Positions 7,132-15,600 of a DNA stretch of 30,516 nt are shown here, piece after piece. Source of the DNA: a virus; IMG/VR virus record IMGVR_UViG_3300046163_000002, positions 1 through 30,516 of that record; one strand, given 5' to 3'. A model generated the notes under the pieces. That model saw only the letters and a list, made by a program, of their open reading frames with translations, had not been told where the DNA came from and made no database searches. Within the stretch, counting starts at the first letter, position 1, and each line of letters opens with the position of its first letter. The position numbers and the translations under genes were made by a program.

Positions 7132-8040
7132 TTATGAATAGAAAACTATCTCAGCACCATAACCATACTGAATACCATATGCAAACCTAGAAACAAATCT
7201 AGCATTTTGGTCTCCCAAAGTTTCTGATGTGTCAATTACTCTAACTTCATTCATATCACTTACCAGATTTGTACCAAAGTAAAGATTTGACTTTTGAGTT
7301 AGTGCAGCTGTATTATCAGATAAACCATTAGCTAAAAATAATGGAATACCATCAAATGTTAATGGTGTATCAGGTGAGTACCACATGTTTACTTTGTTTT
7401 CATATCCACCACCTTGTGCAGCTAAAGCTCTAACATATGATTTCATCATGTTTCTTGAAACATATAATGTTAGATCTTCTTTACCATAAATTGTATTTGG
7501 TGCAGCATCTAAAATTTTACCTAATTCTGCAATTACATTTGAGCTAGTTACTGTTCCTGCTGTAACATCTACAACATCAGAATCTGCTGCCCATAATGTT
7601 TCAAATCCAGCCACTTGCCCAGCTGTAGCATTGGTTCCAGCCCATATTGAACTTTCAACTGATGCAGCAATTTGATCTGCAAAGTTTCCAATAACAAAAT
7701 CTCCAAATCTGCTTGGCATGTTTTTGAATGTTGATGCTCCCATTTCTGCTGATTCCCATGAATCTACAAATTGCTTTGTACAGAACTTAATATTTACTTG
7801 AAATTCTTCTAGTGTAATTACTCTCTCAGAAATTGCTACTGTTCCTGCATCTGTAAAATCACAAGTTGCATTAGCAATTAAGCCTGAGACATCCACTTTT
7901 TGTATAACACTTTTGTGTTTTACATTAGGCATAATAGTCATTCCACCATTTGCTAATGTAGTACCCTCTAACAGTTGAGCTGCAATGTATTTTTTTGCAC
8001 TTTCTCCTGCATAGCTTGTAGTTATTGTTGGTTTACTCAT
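7132..8040 (-). CDS. Major capsid protein, 302 aa
   Basis: Builds the icosahedral shell. The N-terminus MSKPTITTSYAGESAKKYIA is followed by A-Q-L-L-E-G-T-T-L-A-N-G-G-M, then I-T-L-E-E-F-Q-V-N-I-K-F-C, E-S-S-I-W-A-G-T-N, and a C-terminal I-D-T-S-E-T-L-G-D-Q-N-A-R-F-V-S-R-F-A-Y-G-I-Q-Y-G. The E-loop-like and A-domain-like layout and the length fit HK97-fold capsids of flavobacterial phages. Immediate neighbours are the scaffold upstream and the probable tail tube downstream. The start context is a run of A with no Shine-Dalgarno sequence, as is usual for strong Bacteroidota genes. Confidence 0.85.
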   Translation of the reverse strand: MSKPTITTSYAGESAKKYIAAQLLEGTTLANGGMTIMPNVKHKSVIQKVDVSGLIANATCDFTDAGTVAISERVITLEEFQVNIKFCTKQFVDSWESAEMGASTFKNMPSRFGDFVIGNFADQIAASVESSIWAGTNATAGQVAGFETLWAADSDVVDVTAGTVTSSNVIAELGKILDAAPNTIYGKEDLTLYVSRNMMKSYVRALAAQGGGYENKVNMWYSPDTPLTFDGIPLFLANGLSDNTAALTQKSNLYFGTNLVSDMNEVRVIDTSETLGDQNARFVSRFAYGIQYGYGAEIVFYS

Positions 8041-8065
8041 TTTTTTCTTATTTTAAAATTTATTA

Positions 8066-8653
8066 TTAACTTAATTTTCTCATGATTCTATCAAGTCTTG
8101 TCTCATTTCTTTGAGATGCAATATGATAAAAATCATCATTTGATTTAATTTCTGGAGAGTGCTTTAAAGGTGTAGCATCAGGTGTTTCTGATAACTCCTC
8201 TTTTACTTCACTTAATTCCACTTCTTTGCTTTTCAGCACTTCACTAAGGTTTACTGTTAATTCTTCAACCATAGACTTCAGTTCATCAAACTGTTCTTTA
8301 GTAGCAAACTCTGTAGTTAGTTCTTCAGGCATTTCTTCCTTAGCTTCTTCTTCAGCAACTGGTTCTTCAGCAGCTTCAGCAATACTAGCAATAATCCCTT
8401 CTTCTTCAACTACAACTGCTCTACCATCTTCTAGAGTATACTCTCCAATAGGCATAGGAACTTTATCTTCATCTGTTACAATAAAGACTTCCTTACCTGT
8501 AGAAAACTCCTCAGCTTCAATGACTGTTCCATTATCTAAATTCATAGTAGCTAAAACAACTTCTTCTGCTTTAACTTCTACCTCTTTAGTATCTTTTGAT
8601 AATTCCATACCTAAGATGTTTTTAATTTTACTTAATGTATCAGTTGCTTTCAT
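8066..8653 (-). CDS. Acidic scaffold-like protein, 195 aa
   Basis: The sequence directly before the capsid gene is very acidic: a Glu/Ala-rich centre (residues about 90-115), a predicted coiled coil at about 118-155 (K-E-Q-F-D-E-L-K-S-M-V-E-E-L), and a short basic C-terminal helix ending R-L-D-R-I-M-R-K-L-S. Scaffold proteins commonly show this arrangement, the basic C-terminal helix docking on the capsid shell. Residues 35-85 contain small beta repeats (G-K-E-V-F-I-V, G-E-Y-T-L-E-D-G-R-A-V-V-V). Its role as an internal assembly scaffold is inferred from position and composition. An ATTATATAAAC element touches the ATG. Confidence 0.7.
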   Translation of the reverse strand: MKATDTLSKIKNILGMELSKDTKEVEVKAEEVVLATMNLDNGTVIEAEEFSTGKEVFIVTDEDKVPMPIGEYTLEDGRAVVVEEEGIIASIAEAAEEPVAEEEAKEEMPEELTTEFATKEQFDELKSMVEELTVNLSEVLKSKEVELSEVKEELSETPDATPLKHSPEIKSNDDFYHIASQRNETRLDRIMRKLS

Positions 8654-8664
8654 GTTTATATAAT
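8654..8664 (-). promoter_or_regulatory. ATTATATAAAC element directly before the scaffold start
   Basis: One of five related AT elements touching start codons of structural genes. It precedes the scaffold/capsid pair, the most heavily needed products. Confidence 0.4.
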
Positions 8665-8694
8665 TATATTGAATTAAAAATTTATATTTTTGGT

Positions 8695-8844
8695 CTAACT
8701 TTCTGTTTTACCAACACCTTGTCCCCATAGTGTTCCATCACAACAATCAGGATGGTATGTGTTATCATCACAGAGACAACCTCTAGTAGACCTGATTGGA
8801 CTTGTGTATGATGGTGATGGATTTTTTCTTTTATTTTTACTCAT
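8695..8844 (-). CDS. Cys-rich 49-aa protein with G-C-L-C ... C-C-D-G motif
   Basis: ATG at 8844 overlaps the TGA of the preceding 46-residue gene (ATGA). The protein starts MSKNKRKNPSPSYTSPIRS and carries R-G-C-L-C-D-D-N-T-Y-H-P-D-C-C-D-G-T-L-W-G-Q-G-V-G. Four cysteines in two pairs suggest metal binding or disulfides. Short proteins with the same C-x-C...C-C-D-G...Q-G-(I/V)-G pattern recur in flavobacterial phage head regions (recollection). I do not know its function; location between protease and scaffold suggests a head component. Confidence 0.7.
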   Translation of the reverse strand: MSKNKRKNPSPSYTSPIRSTRGCLCDDNTYHPDCCDGTLWGQGVGKTES

Positions 8845-8981
8845 CTTCCTTGACCTTTATAGGCTTTTTTATAGTGTTTACTTGCTTTTAATTTGCTTGT
8901 CTTAGTCTTAGCATGTACTCCTTTTCTTCTAATCTTTTTTTTATCTAAAGCTGTAGAACTTATAAACTTATTTCTAGCCAT
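8841..8981 (-). CDS. Small basic protein, 46 aa, head region
   Basis: The ATG at 8981 shares its A with the TAA stop of the protease gene (TAATG), so it is probably translated by reinitiation. The product MARNKFISSTALDKKKIRRK... contains K-G-V-H-A-K-T-K-T-S-K and ends H-Y-K-K-A-Y-K-G-Q-G-R. It is about one third Lys/Arg and has no cysteine. The 'RRKGVHAKTKTS...YKK.Y.GQG' pattern is widespread in marine Bacteroidota phages (recollection), function unknown. It may bind DNA or act inside the prohead with the acidic scaffold. Confidence 0.75.
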   Translation of the reverse strand: MARNKFISSTALDKKKIRRKGVHAKTKTSKLKASKHYKKAYKGQGR

Positions 8982-10177
8982 TAACTTTTTATTGGTACAC
9001 AGTTAGGTACTCTTTTACCATTCTTTATTTTAAATCCATACATTTCATATCCTGCTTGACAAGGTTTCTTTAATGTATGTTGGAAACAAGGCATGTACCA
9101 CTCTTTACCATCTAGCTCATGCATATGGTAACCCTCACATCCTATGTTTTTAGCCATTTCTTCTGCTTTTTCAACAGAGGAGTATGCTAATCTATCATCA
9201 ATTATTGCAAAATCATCATCAACAACAATAGTTTCTAGCTCTAACTCTCCTAATTCTCTTAGTTTGTTTCTGCTCCAACCTAAAGCTGCTAACCCACCCC
9301 ACAATAAGTATGAAATGTTAGCACATGCCTCTGAATCATTTTCATTTTTTCTGTACTGATCCTCTGCTCTAGACAGATAACTGTACATTCTCTTTATTGT
9401 TTCAAGTGTTATATTCTTTTTTTGTGCAAGTTGTGTTGCTCTAATCTTACCAACATCTGTTGCACACTTATTGTTTATCTTTTCATTTAACTCAATGCCT
9501 TTTTTAGCATTATTTGCCACACCTTGTGGATAGTCATTAAAGCTCTCTAAAGATACTTCTTCTTCATTGATAACTGTTTCTATCTCTGACAATAGATACT
9601 CTGCCTCAGCAGCTTCTAAATTGCTTAGAAAGTCATTTATAGATTCTTTTGGTCTTTCTTGTTTGTCTGCAAAATAGCCTTCTATAGAAAAACCTTTAAC
9701 AACTCCTTCTTTTACATAATCTTTCCACACTTCATCAGAATCTACTCTTATTGCTCCCATCCATGTGCCTAATGGAACTTCTTTTGTGTTATCATACAAT
9801 CTACTCTTATCATGTACTTCATCTTGTACAATCCAAGATTCTACTAATGTTAATCCTTTTAAGTTATATTGATGTTCTAAAGTAGCTTGACTTTGATTAC
9901 CTTCTTTAAGATACATTTGACTAGCTTTCTCTACAGTTTCTTTAGAGAAGTATATGTAGTAATCTTCTTCTCCACCATTTCTTAAAATTGGTTTATTAGG
10001 AATTAGTATAGGTCCCAATAATAGTCTTTTTTCTTTTGATACTTCTGCTAACTTTATTTCCTGTTGATCTTTTAAAGCTACAAAGTTTGTTTGTATTGCA
10101 GGATTCTCTACTATAGAAATTGCATCTACTCCATTAAACTCTAAATTTTCATCTAATATTAACTCTACTATCTTCAT
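8981..10177 (-). CDS. XkdF-like prohead serine protease with accessory domains, 398 aa
   Basis: Residues 1-175 match the XkdF-type protease: L-E-F-N-G-V-D-A-I-S-I-V-E-N-P-A-I, I-L-I-P-N-K-P-I-L-R, T-L-E-H102, L-V-E-S-W-I-V-Q-D-E, and K-G-F-S164-I-E-G-Y-F. His102 and Ser164 are the likely catalytic pair. Residues about 214-318 hold a second domain (D-Y-P-Q-G-V-A-N-N-A-K-K-G-I-E-L-N, I-K-R-M-Y-S-Y-L-S-R-A-E, L-L-W-G-G-L-A-A-L). Residues 325-398 hold a third with G-Y-H-M-H-E-L and W-Y-M-P-C-F-Q-H. It would cut the scaffold and capsid during head maturation. The stop is coupled to the next gene (TAATG). Confidence 0.82.
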   Translation of the reverse strand: MKIVELILDENLEFNGVDAISIVENPAIQTNFVALKDQQEIKLAEVSKEKRLLLGPILIPNKPILRNGGEEDYYIYFSKETVEKASQMYLKEGNQSQATLEHQYNLKGLTLVESWIVQDEVHDKSRLYDNTKEVPLGTWMGAIRVDSDEVWKDYVKEGVVKGFSIEGYFADKQERPKESINDFLSNLEAAEAEYLLSEIETVINEEEVSLESFNDYPQGVANNAKKGIELNEKINNKCATDVGKIRATQLAQKKNITLETIKRMYSYLSRAEDQYRKNENDSEACANISYLLWGGLAALGWSRNKLRELGELELETIVVDDDFAIIDDRLAYSSVEKAEEMAKNIGCEGYHMHELDGKEWYMPCFQHTLKKPCQAGYEMYGFKIKNGKRVPNCVPIKS

Positions 10178-10188
10178 AACTATATAAT
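10178..10188 (-). promoter_or_regulatory. ATTATATAGTT element before the protease start
   Basis: Touches the ATG at 10177 and differs from the 19762 and 6399 copies only after ATTATATA. It lies at the tail-to-head boundary of the late region. Confidence 0.4.
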
Positions 10189-10207
10189 GTATTTATTTTG
10201 ATTTTTT

Positions 10208-11881
10208 TTAAAAGCCTGAATTTATAATACCTGTTCCTAATGCTGCATTTCTTATTCTGTTTCTCTCTAACTCTTGTGCAGATGTTACATCTCCTGCTAC
10301 TACAAATGCTTTGACAGGTTCTTGTGTTTGTCCTGCTATTGCCTCTGTTAATTGATTTATAGGTGATGATCCTACAACATTAAATGATGGTGCTTGTATA
10401 GATGGTGCAGGTGATGAGGATCCCCCTGCTGATACACCTCCTACACTTAGTACTGGTATTTGTGTTTGTTTTATGGCTCTAACTTGTTGGAAACCTGTAG
10501 CTAATACTGTAGCCACTCCTGCTATTTTTTGAAACAATGTAGCTTCTGATTTCAAAACATCTGCTGCACCAACATATGTAGATATAATAGCTTGTGCAAT
10601 ACCTAATGCTTTTGCTGCATTAGAACCTTCTGTAGCTATACCTATTCCTAAAGCTGTAAATTTAAGCAGTGTATCTGTTTTAAACTTCTCACCTTGTTCT
10701 GTTATTTCACCAGTATCATCTTCACTCTTTTTTGTAATCTCTGCAACAGCTGCAGCTTTAGCTTCTTCTAAACCTAATACATCACCATCATACTTTTTAG
10801 CTTGTTCTATTAAAGCATCATATCTCTCTATAGCTTTAGTAACTAGCAATTCAGTTTTTGCATCTTCATCTACAGCCAATGCTTCTCTTTGTGCTAAATT
10901 AAATGCAGCTTCATCATCAAGTTCTTTTTGTTTATCTGCAGCAGCTTTATCATCATCAGCTTTCTTTAATGCTTTCTCCTCATTATTCAGAGCTATAATC
11001 TGAGATGTTACTTCTTTTTGTTTTGTAAGTCTAGAAGTTTCTAACTGTATAAGTTCTGCTTTTAGTTGTGCCTCTAGTTCTAGATCTTCTTTAGTAGAAC
11101 CTGATAATTTGTTTTCTTCTTGTACTACATTTAACCTGATTCTAGCTAATGCTATTTCTTTATTTGTTATATCTTCTTCTAATGCACTAGCTTCTTGCAA
11201 AAAACCTATTCTTTCTTCTAATGTAAAGTTTGTTCTATCAACTGCTTTTTCTAAAAGGTCTGCTCTTTCTCTATCTGCACTTGCCCTATCCACAAGTAAT
11301 TGTCTTTGTAGTCTGTCAGCTTTTGCTGTAGCATCTGCAAGTTCACCTGCTATCTTTAGTTCTTTTCTAGTTTCTTCTCCAAAATTCTTAACAGCATCAG
11401 TAGCTTCTTTAAAGCTATCTTTAACACCATTTATTGCATCTTCTGCTCCTTTAGTATCACCTCTAAATTTAGCTCCTAAATATTTACCAACTCCTAAAAG
11501 TGCATTTCCAAAACTTGCAAGTATATCTGTAACATTTCCTACAACAACACCAATTTGTTTTGTAATTTTTATAAATTTATTTTGACCTTCTTCTGAACTT
11601 GTAAAGGCAGCAGCCAATGATGCTACACCTGCAACTAATAAACCTATTCCTAGAGCTTTAAATACAGCACCAAAAGTTCTAAGACTTTTTATAGCACCAA
11701 CTATTGCACCTTTTGCAGCTTTAAATCCTGAAACTAGTCCACCTGTAGCTTTATCTGCTGCATCATTAATCTCTGAAAGATCTGTATTGGTGTCCTTTAA
11801 CTTGTCATTAGTTTCTTGAATCTCATCATTAGCCTTTTGATTATCAACTTCAAACTTTATTATGTACTTACCTATTTTCAT
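10208..11881 (-). CDS. Tape measure protein, 557 aa
   Basis: Sets tail length and guides tail tube assembly. The N-terminal region is charged. Residues about 60-92 are hydrophobic (F-K-A-L-G-I-G-L-L-V-A-G-V-A-S-L-A-A-A-F). Residues about 150-405 are long charged helices rich in Ala, Glu, Lys and Asp, likely coiled coil. A second hydrophobic part (A-L-G-I-A-Q-A-I-I-S-T-Y-V-G-A-A) and a Gly/Ser/Pro-rich C-terminus follow. This layout is typical of tape measures. At about 0.15 nm per residue it would give a tail of roughly 80 nm, a short siphovirus-type tail. The ATG shares one base with the upstream stop (TAATG at 11881-11883). Confidence 0.85.
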   Translation of the reverse strand: MKIGKYIIKFEVDNQKANDEIQETNDKLKDTNTDLSEINDAADKATGGLVSGFKAAKGAIVGAIKSLRTFGAVFKALGIGLLVAGVASLAAAFTSSEEGQNKFIKITKQIGVVVGNVTDILASFGNALLGVGKYLGAKFRGDTKGAEDAINGVKDSFKEATDAVKNFGEETRKELKIAGELADATAKADRLQRQLLVDRASADRERADLLEKAVDRTNFTLEERIGFLQEASALEEDITNKEIALARIRLNVVQEENKLSGSTKEDLELEAQLKAELIQLETSRLTKQKEVTSQIIALNNEEKALKKADDDKAAADKQKELDDEAAFNLAQREALAVDEDAKTELLVTKAIERYDALIEQAKKYDGDVLGLEEAKAAAVAEITKKSEDDTGEITEQGEKFKTDTLLKFTALGIGIATEGSNAAKALGIAQAIISTYVGAADVLKSEATLFQKIAGVATVLATGFQQVRAIKQTQIPVLSVGGVSAGGSSSPAPSIQAPSFNVVGSSPINQLTEAIAGQTQEPVKAFVVAGDVTSAQELERNRIRNAALGTGIINSGF

Positions 11882-12030
11882 TAGTCTTGTTTATCAAATT
11901 TTGCTAGTTTCTTTGCTATTTTAAACCCATCTTTCCAATTATTAGGAAGATAATGACTGCCTTGTGCCATTCTAATTCTCTCAGTTTCACCATTAACTAC
12001 TTGTAAAAGCTCTATAATATTCTTTAGCAT
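11881..12030 (-). CDS. 49-aa protein upstream of tape measure
   Basis: ATG at 12030, TAA at 11881-11883 overlapping the tape measure start. The protein starts MLKNIIELLQVVNGETERIR and continues M-A-Q-G-S-H-Y-L-P-N-N-W-K-D-G-F-K-I-A-K-K-L. It is helical, mildly basic, with no Cys. Position before the tape measure is where tail assembly chaperones sit, but it is shorter than known ones, so that role is only a guess. An ATTATATAAATAGT element touches its start. Confidence 0.65.
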   Translation of the reverse strand: MLKNIIELLQVVNGETERIRMAQGSHYLPNNWKDGFKIAKKLAKFDKQD

Positions 12031-12044
12031 ACTATTTATATAAT
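12031..12044 (-). promoter_or_regulatory. ATTATATAAATAGT element before the 49-aa / tape measure pair
   Basis: Same core as the other four elements, with three extra bases between the core and ATG. It starts a new translation unit after the prolyl hydroxylase. Confidence 0.4.
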
Positions 12045-12650
12045 ACTTAATTGATTACTTTTTAACTTTTTTTGATATTCTTTATTATCACCTGTAGGAT
12101 CCCACACATTTTCTCTCCACCATGATGTTATAATGTATTTTGTGCCATTTGTTACATCTTCTCCACTATGTTGCATGTATTCATTTGGATAACCATGTTG
12201 CAAGTTGTTCCAAACTACACCTTTACATGCTTTTGGTTTTATTATCTTTTTAAGATGTGGAAAATTTGTAGTACCTCCTTCAAAATTGTCATTTAGATAC
12301 AACATAAATGTGTATGTTCTGTTACCTGATGATAGACAATTCTTATCATAATGCTCACCACTAAAATAATCTACATGTCCTCTAAAAAATTGACCAACTT
12401 CATACCTCTGTCCTTGTAGTGATTCTCCTTTTTTAAGATTTACTCCTAAATATTTAGCTATTTTCTTATGTAAAGATTCTACAGTAGGATCATTAGCAAT
12501 TAAATTTGATGTGCTAGATGTTCTTTGACTACTATATGTGTTCATTGTATTTCCTGATCCTACAACCATAGATTTAGTTGCACTATTATCAATCATCCTA
12601 ATAAGATACTTTGATTCTTCTATTGATATAAAGTTTTCTATTTCTTTCAT
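12036..12650 (-). CDS. Prolyl 4-hydroxylase family Fe(II)/2-oxoglutarate dioxygenase, 204 aa
   Basis: Family enzymes hydroxylate proline (or other) side chains using O2, Fe(II) and 2-oxoglutarate. The sequence shows the P4H core: R-Y-E-V-G-Q-F-F-R-G-H92-V-D94-Y-F, then T-F-M-L-Y-L-N-D-N-F-E-G-G-T-T-N-F-P, then M-Q-H161-S-G-E-D-V-T-N-G-T-K171-Y. H92, D94 and H161 are the iron ligands and K171 the likely 2-oxoglutarate anchor; all are present. I chose the ATG at 12650 because its A is shared with the TAA of the giant tail protein (TAATG); an ATG nine bases upstream would overlap further. The immediate neighbour has P6 and P10 tracts, so that protein is an obvious candidate substrate (inference). 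Confidence 0.9.
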   Translation of the reverse strand: MKEIENFISIEESKYLIRMIDNSATKSMVVGSGNTMNTYSSQRTSSTSNLIANDPTVESLHKKIAKYLGVNLKKGESLQGQRYEVGQFFRGHVDYFSGEHYDKNCLSSGNRTYTFMLYLNDNFEGGTTNFPHLKKIIKPKACKGVVWNNLQHGYPNEYMQHSGEDVTNGTKYIITSWWRENVWDPTGDNKEYQKKLKSNQLSII

Positions 12651-15600
12651 TATGGACATTGTGGTGTGTATGGACCTGCAAGTGTGCTACCATTCCAATA
12701 CCAGTAACTTGAACCTGCTACATCTGTAACATATTGTGGATTTGTTTGTAAAGATGAACAATCTGTGTTAATATATATTTTAGATGCTGCCTGTATAGTT
12801 GCTGCATCAAGATTCATTGTTCTTTGTTGTGTTTGATTACATAAATCAATAGCTGATATTGCACTTTTATATAATGGCACTTGAAAACAAGTCTGTGCAG
12901 GAGGTGGAGGAGGTGGAGGAGGAGGTGGTGCTTGGTTTTGACAGTCTAAACAGTTAGCTCCTGCTGTATTGTTTGTTGTAAAAAAGTTAAAGTTTTGACT
13001 ATTTAACTCTATTGGATTTGTTCCTTGTGTATTACTATCCCATCTGTAACACTCAAACTGACCTACTTCACTTATTACCCACCATGTGCTTATCTGAGAG
13101 CTACTATATACATCTAACAGTAATGTTTGATCAATACAAGATACAAATCTTGCATAACTTGTTGTAGCAGGTGGTGGTGGTGGAGGTATTACTGGTGTTA
13201 TACAATTTGTTGTATTTGTATCTGCTACTACACCTATCTGTATTCCTGTATTTATTCCTGATACTCCTGCCACTTGATACTTAGGACCACTTGTGCCTCC
13301 AAGACCAACTACAGCTCCAACTGCAAAGGTAACATCAGAAGTTTGTTGAAGTGATAAATATCCAGTTGTAGAATCACTACATCTTTGTAGGTTATAAAAT
13401 GTTGATGATCCTGTTATAGAAGGACATCCACTAGCACCTAGATCTGTTACTGTTCCCACATTTGCAAATCCTCCTCCTGAAACACCTACAGATGTAACTG
13501 TATAAGGCATACCATTAGGATCAGAAACTCTATCATTAACACTCAATGATATTTCTGTAATACTATTACCTGATCTGTAACCTGTTTGTAAAGTATAACA
13601 TTGTTTTAATTCATAAAAAGTAGGACATGCTGTTTCTGTACTTGTAACAACTGTACCTACTGATGTTCCACTAGTTGTTGTGCCTAACACTTTATACAGA
13701 GGTCCTGATGTACTACCACTATGTACAAAGTCCCCTGTGCTTAAACTAATCTGTGTTGTTGTTTGACCTGTTATATAACTAGTATTTCCTGTGCTACATT
13801 GTTCTAACTGATAATATAAAACAGTACCACAAGGTGTACTTGGACATCCTAATGATCCTAAACTTGTAACCTGACCTATTTGTGTTGTATATAAACTTGG
13901 ATCTGTTGTTGTAGCATTTACTGTATAACATTTACCACTACTATTGTCTTGTACTAATGATGCATTTGAAGGTGTACTGCTAATAGTCAGATTTGGTATG
14001 TCTGTAGTTGTAGTTGTTGTTACAACTATGGATGCTGTTTGACAATCTCTTAATAAGTAGTAAGTAGTTACTGGATTAGAACAAGTACAAGAACTAAGGC
14101 TGTCAAGATTAATTGATCCTGTTTGATTATTTGTAGTTTGTATTGAGTAACAAGTCCCACTATAAGTAAGCTGTGTATTGTTTAAATTAGAACAATTACT
14201 TGTACCATAATGTTGTATAGATCCATCTGTACAACTATTTAAAGAATAATAATATGTAGTACATGATCCAGTAGATAAACTGTCTATATCAATAGTTCCT
14301 GAAACTGATGAAGGTGATATAACATAAGTTTGATTGTTGTACACTCTTGTTCCTGATAATGAGTTGTTTGCACTAAAACCTATATATGTAGTTCCACTAC
14401 AACATGGATTAAGCTGATAATAAAAAGTAGTTGTTTGATTACCTGAACATGTTAGTTGAGCAGGACTAGGAGTTGATGCTATTGTAACACTAGGTACTGT
14501 ATCTGCTGTTGATGCATTTTCAACTATATATTTTACACTACTTGAATCAAACACTTGTTGTGTTATTGCATATGTTGGACTACCTACTGCTGTTGATGTT
14601 CTTAAATTAGTTGCATTATCACTACATCTTTTTAGACCATAATAGTTTGTTGGTGGTGGAGTTGTACTTGCAGGACAACCTGTTAAATTCATAGATGTTA
14701 CAGTTTTAGATGTGTGTGTGTTTGGCACATTGTTACCTGTAACTTTGTAAGTGTTTCCTGATGCATCTTGGACTCTTGTGTTAATTGCTAAATTCAAAGT
14801 TGCTAATGTACTAGAAGATTCAAATGTACTATTTGGACTATCACATTGATATAGTGTTAAAACATTTGTATCAGGTACTCCAGTCTGTCCCCCTGTACCC
14901 CCAGTATCACCTTGTGTAATTGTAGCATCATTTACTGTTTCATTTAATAATTCTATTCTACTACTGCCTGTTAATAAGTCTGTAGTTATGCTGTTTATTT
15001 TATATCTGTCTTGATTTATTATAACAGTATCAGCAAGTGTATAATTTATTACAAACTTTTTTGGAAGTCTTGCTGTTATAGTTGTAAGTCTTTTTGCTGA
15101 ATTAAATATTCCTGATATATAAAATCTATGATATTTGTCAAATAAAGTTTCTGTAAAAGCTGATGTTCTATCCCATTCTGATAGTTCCAAATCAAAATGA
15201 ATACTTTCCTTGCTTACTGTTGAATCTCTTTCTGCTGTATTAGATGGCATCCAATATTGTGTAATGTCTACTATTTCTCCTATTGTTGATGTTCCACTTA
15301 ATGTTCTAATAGAATTACCTGTTGGTAATGTAACAAAGTCCCCAATAAATACAACTGGATTTTTAAAAAATGGTTCATTTTTTTCATTTGCTAAGAATCC
15401 CCATTGAATATCTGTATTTGTACCATTGATTCTTTCATATTTCATGTGTGCAAAAGGCACTTCTATTTCAAACTTGTTATTATTACTATCAAGATCACCT
15501 GTTTCTACATACTTAGCTGCACCCCATTCTACTCCTTGTGATTCAAAATGCTGTTTTGCAAGTGTTGTTTCTGTTCCTTTATACCTAAATTCTATCTCTC

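Noticed and set aside
8226-8663. 145-codon plus-strand frame opposite the scaffold gene
   Set aside because: Ser-rich antisense of the Glu-rich scaffold codons; shadow of a real gene.
11109-11585. 158-codon plus-strand frame opposite the tape measure
   Set aside because: Antisense of a coiled-coil region, Ser/Leu-rich, no independent support.
12899-13186. GGT/GGA triplet runs as simple-sequence phase-variation tracts
   Set aside because: Triplet runs keep the frame and mix CCT and CCA codons, so slippage would change only proline number; better read as polyproline linkers.
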